64,000 bases of DNA from JBGTGG01 sp964398945 (GCA_964398945.1 CAYNOT010000005.1:124001-188000), one strand, 5' to 3'; counted from the stretch's first letter, positions 54,395 to 62,738 are shown. The notes: generated by a model from the sequence alone, not told the origin. Program-made: numbers and translations.

Positions 54395-55990
54395 ATGAAA
54401 ACAGCCGATCTTTATGTGAGAGTAAGCACAGACGAACAGGCAGACAAGGGCTACTCACAACGCAGTCAGGAAGAACTACTACGCAAGTACTGCGATATAA
54501 ATAAAATAGCGGTTAGCAAGGTCATTATGGAAGATCATTCAGCCAAAACCTTTAACCGCCCCGAGTGGCAAAAATATCTATTGGAATTACGAAAGCACAA
54601 GCGTCAAACTGACCTTGTTTTATTCCTTAAGTGGGACAGATTTAGCCGAAATGCAGGAGATGCGTATCAGATGATAAACATGCTTCGTAAACTTGGTGTT
54701 GAACCACAAGCAATAGAACAGCCGTTAGACCTTTCTATTCCGGAAAACAAAATGATGCTGGCTTTCTACTTGGCCGCACCTGAAGTGGAGAATGATCGAA
54801 GAGCATTGAACGTAATACACGGCATGCGAAGAGCAAGGAAAGAAGGCCGATACATGGGACTTGCACCAGTCGGCTATGTTAACCGCACCGATGAAGGAGG
54901 CAGAAAACTCATCGCCCCCTTAGAGCCTCACGCGGGAATTATACGCTGGTCATTTGAGAAGATTGCCGAAGGGGTATTCAATACGGAGCAAGTCTACAAG
55001 ATGGCAAAAGAAAAGGGCTTTAAGGGTACAAAAAGTTTGTTCTGGTTTGCTATCCGAAATCCTGTCTATTGCGGAAAGATTTTCATTGCCAAGTATAAGG
55101 ATGAAGAGAGTCGTTTTGTCAAGGGACAGCATGAGCCAATTATTTCGGAATCATTATTCTATGATGTTCAGGACGCCTTGGATGGACGGAAAAGAGGTCA
55201 ATACAAACTCAAAATGGCTTCCAACGCCACACTTCCTTTAAGAGGTTTTTTGATTTGTCCACATTGCAATAAGTTGTTAACAGGTAGTTCTTCTAAAGGA
55301 GCCAGAAAGTATTATTCCTACTACCACTGCTTTGATGGTTGTACCTGTAGGTTTAGGGCTGACGCCATAAATAACCTTTTCGTATATGAGCTAAAGAAAT
55401 ACATTCCGAAACCGGAAATGATAGACGTTTATAAAGTGATTTTAACTGAAGCATGGAATGGGCAATTCGGTTCTATGCAGGACGATAGAACTAAGCTCCT
55501 GACGCAAATAAAAGAGCTTGAGGGTAAGATTTCTTATATCAGGGACTTGCTTTCATCACGTCAGATTGATCCAGCAGATTTCAGGGAAATGAAGTCTGAT
55601 TACAGCAATAAGTTAGAAAGACTTGAAGCCAAACTTAATGCCTTCAATCATGAGCAAATAGATATCAAACAACTTTTAGATAAGGGTTTAGATAACCTAT
55701 TAAAACTTGATTACGCTTATGAAAATGGCGACATAGAAAAAAAGCGATTAATCATTAGTTCGATGTACCCTGAAAAATTGACATTTGACGGATTCGTACT
55801 TCGAACAACTCGCACCAATGAGGCAGTGCGCCTTATTTACACGTTGAACACGGATTTTGGGCAAAATAAAAACAGGACAAATGGAGTAAACTCCAAGTTG
55901 TCCTGTCAAGTCGGGGTGGCAGGATTCGAACCTACGACCCCCTGGTCCCAAACCAGGTACACTACCGGACTGTGCTACACCCCGAACTAA
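54395..55990 (+). CDS. Large serine recombinase (integrase) ending in antisense tRNA-Pro
   Basis: The 531-residue protein has the resolvase domain (ADLYVRVSTDEQADKGYSQR, with the catalytic Ser in RVSTDEQ), a Recombinase domain (about 165-270), a zinc ribbon (CPHCNKLLTGSSSKG, HCFDGCTCRF) and a coiled coil (about 365-425). Residues 506-531 are encoded by the complement of tRNA-Pro (GFEPTTPWSQTRYTTG). This tail is thus chromosomal. In the predicted circular form the frame would continue into 29851 and end in FLEDLKRLASLAA. The enzyme would catalyse integration at the tRNA 3' end. Confidence 0.9.
   Translation: MKTADLYVRVSTDEQADKGYSQRSQEELLRKYCDINKIAVSKVIMEDHSAKTFNRPEWQKYLLELRKHKRQTDLVLFLKWDRFSRNAGDAYQMINMLRKLGVEPQAIEQPLDLSIPENKMMLAFYLAAPEVENDRRALNVIHGMRRARKEGRYMGLAPVGYVNRTDEGGRKLIAPLEPHAGIIRWSFEKIAEGVFNTEQVYKMAKEKGFKGTKSLFWFAIRNPVYCGKIFIAKYKDEESRFVKGQHEPIISESLFYDVQDALDGRKRGQYKLKMASNATLPLRGFLICPHCNKLLTGSSSKGARKYYSYYHCFDGCTCRFRADAINNLFVYELKKYIPKPEMIDVYKVILTEAWNGQFGSMQDDRTKLLTQIKELEGKISYIRDLLSSRQIDPADFREMKSDYSNKLERLEAKLNAFNHEQIDIKQLLDKGLDNLLKLDYAYENGDIEKKRLIISSMYPEKLTFDGFVLRTTRTNEAVRLIYTLNTDFGQNKNRTNGVNSKLSCQVGVAGFEPTTPWSQTRYTTGLCYTPN
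55868..55907 (-). terminator. Island-borne terminator for tRNA-Pro, inside the recombinase 3' end
   Basis: ACAGGACAA (55872-55880) and TTGTCCTGT (55898-55906) form a nine-pair stem with an inner TGGAG/CTCCA hairpin. On the minus strand it is followed by TTTTTATTTT. It ends tRNA-Pro transcription now that the original terminator is 26 kb away, and at the same time encodes recombinase residues near 492-505. Confidence 0.85.
55910..55913. other. Right island junction (attR core GTCG)
   Basis: Island sequence ends TCCTGTCAA and chromosomal tRNA-Pro begins at GTCG. The four bases equal the left junction at 29847-29850. The distance between them gives an element of 26063 bp. A tRNA 3' end is a common integration target, though more so for tyrosine than for serine recombinases. 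Confidence 0.7.
55911..55985 (-). tRNA. tRNA-Pro(TGG)
   Basis: The 75-base gene folds with acceptor TCGGGGT/ACCCCGA, anticodon stem CCTGG/CCAGG with loop TTTGGGA giving anticodon TGG, and T-arm GGTTCGAATCC. CCA is not encoded. The gene is intact although the island is inserted at its 3' end. Confidence 0.95.
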
Positions 55991-56072
55991 TTTTCCCTCC
56001 GTAAAGGGCTGCAAATGTAATAACCTTTATGATTTATCACACCTGCGGTTAAAAAGATTTTCCACTTTTCTG

Positions 56073-56146
<74 letters not shown>

Positions 56147-56222
56147 AAACTTCGCCCTCCAACACTAAAGCCATCGCTGGCTTCGTTTGGCTGGCCAAAT
56201 ACCGCCTTCCATCCCTTAGCCC

Positions 56223-56489
56223 TTAACTTGCTTCGTTTGGCTGACTATTACTCAAGATTCTTTTCTTTAAAACTGCTTTTCCTGAACCTGTTTTAAAGTA
56301 TTTCTCTAATTCAATCGCCTTCATTTTTGTTTTAACTGCAACATATGCATCTAAAACAAGCGGAGCATAATGTTTGGTGGATTGGCTTAATCCCTCATTG
56401 TGCTCTTTTAACCTTCTATCTAAGTCATTGGTAAATCCAATGTAGGTGAAAGAATGGTCGATGCTCTTTAAAATATAGACAAACCACAT
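56223..56489 (-). CDS. GIY-YIG domain protein
   Basis: From ATG at 56489 the protein has 88 residues, starting MWFVYILKSIDHSFTYIGFT and NDLDRRLKEHNEG, the GIY-YIG core of the UPF0213-like family. Upstream ATG at 56516 adds nine residues without family support. It lies between tRNA-Arg and tRNA-Ser. The biological role of these short single-domain nucleases is not settled. Confidence 0.85.
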   Translation of the reverse strand: MWFVYILKSIDHSFTYIGFTNDLDRRLKEHNEGLSQSTKHYAPLVLDAYVAVKTKMKAIELEKYFKTGSGKAVLKKRILSNSQPNEAS

Positions 56490-56529
56490 TAGCCCTGACA
56501 ACCTTTGTGAAATCAATTCACAATATGCC

Positions 56530-56660
<131 letters not shown>

Positions 56661-56854
56661 TTTACTCTCAAATTCGCCTCATTTTAAAAGGTGGCCTTTA
56701 AAAGAAGTGCAAATTTAAAGAATGAAATCAAACCGCCTAAAATTATTTCATTTTTGACAACATTTCAGACCGGCTTTTTATTTGTCAATTGACTTGTGCC
56801 TTAATTGAATTTCATATTAGGCCTTTCCTACTCCGGCCGTAGGTAGTAGTAAAT

Positions 56855-56888
56855 GGGGTCGTAGGTTCGAATCCTGCCACCCCGACTT
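56855..56888 (+). other. Inverted 3' fragment of tRNA-Pro (attachment-site remnant)
   Basis: The 34 bases from GGGGTCGTAGG to CCCCGACTT are identical to the 3' end of tRNA-Pro plus three flanking bases (55908-55941), but on the opposite strand. The 5' half of the tRNA is missing. It looks like the junction of another element or the product of an inversion between two att sites. Confidence 0.8.
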
Positions 56889-56901
56889 ATCAAATTCAAT
56901 C

Positions 56902-56932
56902 AAAAGCCATCAGAAAATCTGATGGCTTTTTT
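56902..56932 (+). terminator. Terminator behind the tRNA-Pro fragment
   Basis: AAAAGCCATCAG (56902-56913) pairs with CTGATGGCTTTT (56919-56930) followed by T. It is arranged behind the fragment as a tRNA terminator would be. Confidence 0.85.
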
Positions 56933-56950
56933 GTTTTTACCACCCAAGGA

Positions 56951-57244
56951 ATGCTGCCGAAAGAAGAATCAGCCATGCTCGCTAAACTTTCCAACCTCGT
57001 GGAAGCCTACGAGGACAATGTCATGCAACTGATGCCGATAAAACCGAAGACATTACAGGAAGCTGTTGAATTTAAGATGACAGAGCAGAAGCTTACCCAG
57101 GCCAGGCTTGCCAAGAAACTCGGCATCGGTGCGCCCAAGCTTTCGCAGATATTGACCGGTAAGCGTGAGCCCGATGTAATCTTTTTAAAAGCAGTACATA
57201 AGAAGCTCAACATTGACGCAGAGTTTTTGCTAACCCACGCGTAA
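56951..57244 (+). CDS. HigA-like XRE antitoxin, probably N-terminally shortened
   Basis: The 97-residue protein has LSNLVEAYEDNVMQL and a HTH (KLTQARLAKKLGIGAPKLSQ, ILTGKREPDVIFLKAVHKK), as in HigA. Usual HigA proteins have about 20-25 more residues at the start. The ORF begins 19 bases after the tRNA-fragment terminator, and no higB toxin is present. It may be an orphan or the surviving part of a HigBA pair cut by recombination. Confidence 0.75.
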   Translation: MLPKEESAMLAKLSNLVEAYEDNVMQLMPIKPKTLQEAVEFKMTEQKLTQARLAKKLGIGAPKLSQILTGKREPDVIFLKAVHKKLNIDAEFLLTHA

Positions 57245-57677
57245 GGAAATTATAACAGTATCAACACAATCATTAACTTTATGTGGTCGTGGCAAACGTA
57301 TTGAACAGGCACATCTAAAGCCAAATGGTATGATCGGCTCGTCCTCCACGCAATTGTATAAGAGCGGTCATTCCTTCATTGTTTTTGTTTGCTGTTTACT
57401 ACGGAATTAGTAGTACACCTCTTGTTAAAACTAAATCCTTTTGACTTCGCTAGAGAGAGAATTCGCACATCCCTGCATTATCCGTTTTACCTTATCTGTA
57501 TCCCATTTTTATCTGTTTTACAGCAACTATTATCTGTTTTAACCCAATTCTGTCAGCTATATTCTATGAATATCCATTTTACAGTCACTATGGCTAATAG
57601 TATCTATTTTACAGTATTGTTCACTACATTTATATGTTTTACAGTACCAAGTATTAAAATTACTGTAGATTCTCTAT
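57245..57677. promoter_or_regulatory. Gap with phased TATCTGTTTTACAG repeats before fic
   Basis: No credible gene is seen (a 98-codon frame at 57389-57685 runs through repeats). Copies of TATCTGTTTTACAG or close variants begin at 57479, 57510, 57531, 57571, 57601 and 57631, and a shorter one at 57493. The main spacings are 31, 21, 40, 30 and 30 bases, near multiples of a helical turn. The last copy ends about 35 bases before the fic start. Confidence 0.65.
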
Positions 57678-59189
57678 ATGAATAATCAGCAACCCGTAGG
57701 ATACGAATGGCTCAAAAGGCATTTTGATCTATCGCATTTCACCCTCACCCATGCCTCCTTTATCGGAAGCAACAGCTCCGTAGAACTGACTTCAAAGGGA
57801 AATGTGGAACAAACCTACGGTCCCAAATACGGGGTGTCAGAAGATACACCCTTGCACCATATTGAGTTCGGTTTAAAATACGATGATTTAAACCTGGACT
57901 TTTTAAAAGCAGTTTTTGAAAGAATACCACAACAAGATTTAGGGACGTTTATCACTGCCGCCCCTGCAAGCAAGAATGCCAGAAGGATTGGTTTTTTGTA
58001 TGAGTTCCTTACGGATAAACAGCTCACACTTTCCAAACCTGTTTCCGGTAATTATACTGACGTACTCGATGAGGATAAGTATATAACAGGAAATATAATA
58101 AAAGAAACGCGCTGGAGAATAAACAACAACCTGTTGGGAGGATCAGCCTACTGCCCGGTAGTGCGCAAAACAAAAGAATTGAAAGGACTGCTTAACCTGG
58201 ACATACAGGAGGAAATCAGAAAGCTGGAAGGAAATTATTCACCCGATATTTTCCGAAGGGCAATCCGTTATTTATACAATAAGGAAACGCGATCTTCTTA
58301 TGAGATTGAGAGAGAGAAACCTTCTCCTGACAGGATGGAAAAGTTTGTAGCCTTGCTGACGAAAGCAGGGACAGAAACCAACGAGGAGATTGTGTCCGCA
58401 ACGAGGTTGCTGATGTTACAAAATGCAATCGTAGATCCACGTTTTGTAGCAACTCAATTCAGGGACTTTCAAAATTTTGTAGGCGAGTCGTTACCGAACT
58501 TTCAGGAGCACATACACTATGTATGTCCGCCACCTGGTATGCTCCCCTCCCTAATGCATGGCCTCTGGCAAACAACTCTTAAAACGGAAGGAATCTTTCC
58601 TGAAGTGCGGGCGGCACTGATCTCTTTTGGGTTTGTGTTCATCCACCCCTTCGAGGATGGTAATGGAAGGATACACCGTTTCTTGATACATGATGTACTG
58701 GCACACGATAAATTAGTGCCTCGTGGACTGATCATTCCCGTTTCAGCGCACATGCTTAGCCATATTCGAGAGTATGATCATATCCTCGAAAAATATTCAA
58801 AGCCCCTCATGCAACGAATCCGGTATGACAGGAACCAGGATGGAAGTATTGTGGTGACCAACCCTGTGACGGTGGAGGGATATTTCCGTTATCCTGACCT
58901 GACAGATCATTGCATCTACCTTACACAAACACTCCATGCGACACTTCGCGAGGATATGCCCGATGAACTGCTGTTCATTCAGCGCTATGATGAAGCGAAG
59001 CAGGAACTGCAACACATTGTGGACATGCCTGACAAAGACATCAATTTAATGCTGAACTTTTTGCATCAGAATAATGGAATATTCCCGAAAAGAAGGCGCG
59101 AATATTTCAGCAAACTTACCGATGAGGAAATTGCGCGGATGCAGGCAGCCTATAGGAAAGTTTTTGAATTAGACGATGTTAAAATATAA
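57678..59189 (+). CDS. Fic family protein
   Basis: The 503-residue protein has the full Fic motif HPFEDGNGRIHRF near residue 317 and flanking helices (FVFIHPFEDG). A segment SSYEIEREKPSPDRM near 212-226 resembles the inhibitory helix, with Arg after the Glu as in the other Fic protein of the window. The N-terminal 150 residues are unrecognised. It would modify a target by AMPylation or a related reaction. It stands alone behind the repeat array. Confidence 0.88.
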   Translation: MNNQQPVGYEWLKRHFDLSHFTLTHASFIGSNSSVELTSKGNVEQTYGPKYGVSEDTPLHHIEFGLKYDDLNLDFLKAVFERIPQQDLGTFITAAPASKNARRIGFLYEFLTDKQLTLSKPVSGNYTDVLDEDKYITGNIIKETRWRINNNLLGGSAYCPVVRKTKELKGLLNLDIQEEIRKLEGNYSPDIFRRAIRYLYNKETRSSYEIEREKPSPDRMEKFVALLTKAGTETNEEIVSATRLLMLQNAIVDPRFVATQFRDFQNFVGESLPNFQEHIHYVCPPPGMLPSLMHGLWQTTLKTEGIFPEVRAALISFGFVFIHPFEDGNGRIHRFLIHDVLAHDKLVPRGLIIPVSAHMLSHIREYDHILEKYSKPLMQRIRYDRNQDGSIVVTNPVTVEGYFRYPDLTDHCIYLTQTLHATLREDMPDELLFIQRYDEAKQELQHIVDMPDKDINLMLNFLHQNNGIFPKRRREYFSKLTDEEIARMQAAYRKVFELDDVKI

Positions 59190-59291
59190 CTTGATAAAAC
59201 CAATCCGAGTTGAGCCGATAAAAGGTTCATTAGAATCTGGGTTATCTATTAATGCCAAGTTTCAATGCCGTCCTCTTCTGTTTGCAAAAAA

Positions 59292-59801
59292 TTATACGGA
59301 TACCCACAAAGCTTCATATACCTTTTCTTGTTCCAGGCGAACTTTATTCTCAAAAGCAATAACTGATTTGAGCGAGGCCTTGAACCGTATTTCCTCTGCC
59401 AACAAATTCAGGATGGTTTCAAGGTATTCTTTGATCCTGTCAACCTGGTCCGGTGAAACCTGAAGCTGAAATGTCCGGTCCAAACGATTTGCTGAAATAG
59501 TTATCCCCTTTGGCCGGCTAAACTCAAGGAGCCCGCGAAGCAAGGCAAATTTGTCCCGGTACGATTCGTTTAGCACGAATGTTACAATCAAACGACCGTT
59601 TTGAAAAAGCCCCGTGGCTGATAATACCGTTGAATGGAGGGCGGAAATAAACCCGGATGCATTTAACCATTCCGTAAGTTTAACCCTGGCATCCTCCACT
59701 TCTTCAAGATATGGGCTTCCTGTGTTTTCAGGCTTAGTGAATATACTTACGAAATCGAAATCATTATTTTGAGCAGCGATAGCTGTTGCCGTATTTGACA
59801 T
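59292..59801 (-). CDS. Protein of unknown function behind a riboswitch-type leader
   Basis: The 169-residue protein begins SNTATAIAAQNNDFDFVSIF and has alternating strand and helix parts (LRGLLEFSRPKGITISANRL, then IKEYLETILNLLAEEI). No family is recognised and it does not resemble methionine or cysteine enzymes. Upstream on the same strand lie the Cys-codon ORF at 59858-59923 and a SAM-riboswitch-like element at 59955-60032, so expression may respond to sulfur amino acids. Confidence 0.6.
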   Translation of the reverse strand: MSNTATAIAAQNNDFDFVSIFTKPENTGSPYLEEVEDARVKLTEWLNASGFISALHSTVLSATGLFQNGRLIVTFVLNESYRDKFALLRGLLEFSRPKGITISANRLDRTFQLQVSPDQVDRIKEYLETILNLLAEEIRFKASLKSVIAFENKVRLEQEKVYEALWVSV

Positions 59802-59857
59802 GTTGGTAAAATTTAAAATGTTAAGGATTAATTATTGTTTGCAATGAAAACCTAAGG

Positions 59858-59923
59858 TTAACAGCAACAACACAATGCTGGTGGATGGGAATTCAGCATT
59901 TCGGAAATCAATTGTTTTTTCAT
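59858..59923 (-). CDS. 21-codon leader ORF ending in four Cys codons
   Basis: ATG at 59923 opens a 21-residue frame beginning MKKQLISEML and closing HPPALCCCC before TAA. The Cys run is encoded TGT TGT TGC TGT. Directly after it, AACCTTAGGTT can form a small palindrome. Such a peptide between a SAM-responsive leader and the next gene looks like a cysteine-sensing attenuation or uORF device. It is too short to be judged on coding statistics. Confidence 0.6.
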   Translation of the reverse strand: MKKQLISEMLNSHPPALCCCC

Positions 59924-59954
59924 AGTCATCAATATTTATATGTCCATACTATAT

Positions 59955-60032
59955 TAACTGGCAGGAATTAGCACCTTCTCCAAAAGGTTAGGTTGCCATA
60001 GGATCATAAAGCCTGCTCTCTCCCCTATTCTT
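59955..60032 (-). ncRNA. SAM riboswitch (S-box-like) leader
   Basis: The minus strand reads GAGAGAGCAGGCTTTATGAT, then CCTATGGCAACC, a variable hairpin, and AAGGTGCTAATTCCTGCC. GGCAACC followed by AGGTGCTAATTCCTGC is the conserved core of the S-box. GCAGG and CCTGC can close the structure. The 5' part is shorter than in Bacillus S-boxes, so the class assignment carries some doubt. It lies 32 bases before the Cys-codon ORF. Confidence 0.65.
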
Positions 60033-60126
60033 TATAAATACGGTTCAAATATACAAAATAAAAATCTATTAAATCAATAGACTAACTATACTTTATAAAA
60101 ATAGTTGCAAATATTTTCTTTTTTGA

Positions 60127-60197
60127 GTGCCCCAGGTGGGATCGAACCACCGTAGAAGGTTTTGCAGACCTTTGCCTCGCCTCTCGACCATGGGGCC
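60127..60197 (-). tRNA. tRNA-Cys(GCA)
   Basis: The 71-base gene has the anticodon loop CTGCAAA (GCA) on an AAGGT/ACCTT stem and T-arm GGTGGTTCGATCCCACC. The acceptor GGCCCCA/TGGGGCA has a G1:A72 mismatch. Confidence 0.9.
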
Positions 60198-60279
60198 TTG
60201 TTATATGGATAGCTTGTTTTCTTTCATTGACATAATTGTTGAAAGTTGCTGTCTCTTGGGCAATTCCCTTTCAATACTT

Positions 60280-60987
60280 TTATAAAGAATGCTCAATTGC
60301 TTCGAGAATATCTTCTCTTGTGATATTTCCTGATTTCCTCCAGACGGGCTTGTTTCCTTTGTATAAAATCAAGGTGGGTACGGATTCAATCCCGAGGGAA
60401 CCCACAAGCGCACGGTTATCGCATAGTTCAATTTTAACTATGTTCAGGGCATCAGGTTGTTCACGGCCAATGGACTCAACAACAGGCGCGAGTTTTTTAC
60501 AACCGCCACAATACTTAGAACCAACGTCTACCAACACCAGGTCTTTTGAGGCCACCGCTTTTTCAAATTCTTCGGTTGAAATACCTTTGTCTGCTTTTGT
60601 TTCAATGGGTTTGCCCGCACCAATCCAATGTGCAATACCTCCCGGTAATTCATAGACTTCGATGAAGCCCTGCTCGCGAAGTTGCCTGGCCACTGCTCCG
60701 CTTCGTCCGTTGTTGATCGAGTAGACAAAAACAGGTTCTTGTTTCTTTAAAGTTGCCAGTGTGTTTTTAAATGCATCTACATCCCCGGTGTTTACATGGA
60801 CGGCCCCTATCAGATGGTTCTCGGAAAACTCTTGAGGCGATCGTGCATCAAGGATTTGAGGATGGGAAGACTGCTTTAATTTCTTCTCGAAAGTTTCCAG
60901 GGTTATTTTTTGGTTTTGCTGTGCATACACTTCCGTGGTCACCAAAATGAACCAGGCAATAATTGAAAGCATCACGTTGGTTTTCAT
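60280..60987 (-). CDS. Secreted rhodanese-thioredoxin fusion
   Basis: From the ATG at 60987 the protein has 235 residues with a signal peptide (MKTNVMLSIIAWFILVTTEV, cut near YAQ). The rhodanese-like domain (about 30-125) lacks the catalytic Cys: the loop reads VYSINNGRSGAVA. The thioredoxin domain (about 135-235) has the redox motif YCGGCKKLAP. It may hold a thiol redox role in the periplasm. Upstream ATGs at 60996 and 61005 are possible. It lies directly behind the two sulfatases on the same strand. Confidence 0.85.
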   Translation of the reverse strand: MKTNVMLSIIAWFILVTTEVYAQQNQKITLETFEKKLKQSSHPQILDARSPQEFSENHLIGAVHVNTGDVDAFKNTLATLKKQEPVFVYSINNGRSGAVARQLREQGFIEVYELPGGIAHWIGAGKPIETKADKGISTEEFEKAVASKDLVLVDVGSKYCGGCKKLAPVVESIGREQPDALNIVKIELCDNRALVGSLGIESVPTLILYKGNKPVWRKSGNITREDILEAIEHSL

Positions 60988-61054
60988 AGTTGACATTTTT
61001 ATCATTGATTTATTTTTGTAGTGTGTGGGGAAAATCTTAAAGGATATACCCATA

Positions 61055-62713
61055 TTAATTATTTCGTTGCACCGAAGTTGTTGCCCCGGGAAGTGCCTGC
61101 CCCGGAATCTGCATGGGGCGTGCTGGTTTTATTTTATCATAGTCAACCACACCTGTCCGCTCCGCCCACTTAAAATACTCCGCGGAGAGTTCATTGACTA
61201 TCTCAGGCAGTTGATTGGCCAGGTCTGTTGTTTCACCACGGTCTTTGCTCAAGTCGTACAACTCCCATTTGTAGTTTGGATAGGTCGATACAATTTTCCA
61301 ATCGCCTTTGCGCACAGCGCGATTGCCGGCACGTTCCCAGAAAAGCGGTTCACCGCGATTGACTTCTGTGGCCTTTCCAGTAAGCACCGGTACTAAACTT
61401 TTACCTGCAAGCGGATGAGGTTTAACACCATTGAAGGCAGTGGGGTAAGTAGCCCCGGCCACTTCATAAAATGTAGGTGCAATATCGATTAAGTGTGCAG
61501 TACCTTTTACCAAAGTACCTCCCTTGATTTGTTTCGGGAACCACGCGATGAACGGTGAACTGAACCCACCTTCATGCATATTGTTTTTGTATTGACGATG
61601 CGGTGTGTTGGAAACGTATGCCCAGCTTTGTTCCTGGTAATCATACGATCCGGGGGAACCAACCGGGCCTGTGTTGCGCTGCGGTTTTCGCTGCGGACTA
61701 GCGTATCCTCCCTGTGCTCCGTTATCAGAAATAAAAATAATAAGTGTGTTGTCATCTTTCTTCAACTCTTTCAGCTTGTTCAGTACTCTTCCTACACTTT
61801 GATCAACACGATCGACCATGGCCGCATACACTTCCATTTTTGCAGCCCATAACTTTTTAGCATCATACGTCAGGTGATCCCATTGCGGGACTTCGGAATC
61901 TCTTTCCGCAACAGATTGATCGGGCAGCAAAATCCCAAGCTCCCTTTGCCTTACGAGACGTTGTTGTCGCAATGAATCCCAACCAATGTCATACCTTCCT
62001 TTGTACTTGGCAATATCTTCAGGCAACGCCTGCAACGGCCAGTGTGGAGCATTGAAGGGCAGATAGAGAAAAAATGGTTTGTTGGTTTTGCTCTGCTCAT
62101 CCAAAAACGCCAATGCATTGTCGGCTATCTTGTTCGTGAGGTACTCACCCGGCTTCAGGTTTTCTTTTTTGTTGTTCTTCACCAATGTAACCGGGGGAGC
62201 CTGTCCGTACTCGCCAATGTCGAAGTAATTGCTTGCTCCGGGGATAAATCCATAGAACTGTTCAAACCCTCTTTGGTTGGGCCATGAAAGACTGTCTTTT
62301 CCTAAATGCGACTTGCCTGACATCAACGTGCTGTAACCATTCAGCTTCAATACTTCGGCCAGTGTAAGCGACTCTTTATTTAAGTAGCCCTGATAGGCCG
62401 GCAATCCGAGGTTAACATCAAAATAGCCCATGCCTGCACGATGTGAATACTGACCTGTTATCAATGAAGCGCGGGTTGGTGCACATATTGAGTTATTGTA
62501 AAACTCTCGAAAACGAATTCCTTCGGCTGCGAGCTTGTCGATATTGGGTGTTTGAATTTCCCCACCGTAACTACCAATGTCTGAATAGCCCATATCATCT
62601 ACCATTATCAAGATGATATTCGGTTTCTTATCAACCTTTTTCTGTGCATACCCTGGTGATACAAATGCCAGAAGCCCTATCAATAAAAACAGTAAGTAAT
62701 TCATTTTTTTCAT
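61055..62713 (-). CDS. Arylsulfatase, S1 family
   Basis: The 552-residue enzyme has a signal peptide (MKKMNYLLFLLIGLLAFVSP, cleavage after YAQ), the metal motif IILIMVDDMGYSDIGSYGG, and the sulfatase signature ICAPTRASLITGQ in which Cys is turned to formylglycine by an anaerobic or FGE-type maturase. FISDNGAQGGYAS and HEGGFSSPFIAW follow. It removes sulfate from exogenous sulfated glycans or sterol/aryl esters; the substrate is open. It is followed by the rhodanese-thioredoxin gene. Confidence 0.92.
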   Translation of the reverse strand: MKKMNYLLFLLIGLLAFVSPGYAQKKVDKKPNIILIMVDDMGYSDIGSYGGEIQTPNIDKLAAEGIRFREFYNNSICAPTRASLITGQYSHRAGMGYFDVNLGLPAYQGYLNKESLTLAEVLKLNGYSTLMSGKSHLGKDSLSWPNQRGFEQFYGFIPGASNYFDIGEYGQAPPVTLVKNNKKENLKPGEYLTNKIADNALAFLDEQSKTNKPFFLYLPFNAPHWPLQALPEDIAKYKGRYDIGWDSLRQQRLVRQRELGILLPDQSVAERDSEVPQWDHLTYDAKKLWAAKMEVYAAMVDRVDQSVGRVLNKLKELKKDDNTLIIFISDNGAQGGYASPQRKPQRNTGPVGSPGSYDYQEQSWAYVSNTPHRQYKNNMHEGGFSSPFIAWFPKQIKGGTLVKGTAHLIDIAPTFYEVAGATYPTAFNGVKPHPLAGKSLVPVLTGKATEVNRGEPLFWERAGNRAVRKGDWKIVSTYPNYKWELYDLSKDRGETTDLANQLPEIVNELSAEYFKWAERTGVVDYDKIKPARPMQIPGQALPGATTSVQRNN

Positions 62714-62738
62714 CTTGATTTGGAAATTTTAATTCTTG

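Noticed and set aside
55910..55990. Residues 506-531 of the recombinase as a real domain
   Set aside because: The string GFEPTTPWSQTRYTTG is the usual result of translating antisense tRNA and has no protein homology meaning.
57389..57685. 98-codon plus-strand frame before fic
   Set aside because: It runs through the TATCTGTTTTACAG repeat array, has no family features and overlaps the fic start; most of its residues mirror the repeat.
59176..59463. 95-codon plus-strand frame overlapping 59292-59801
   Set aside because: It overlaps the better minus-strand gene that has its own leader, and has no protein-like features.
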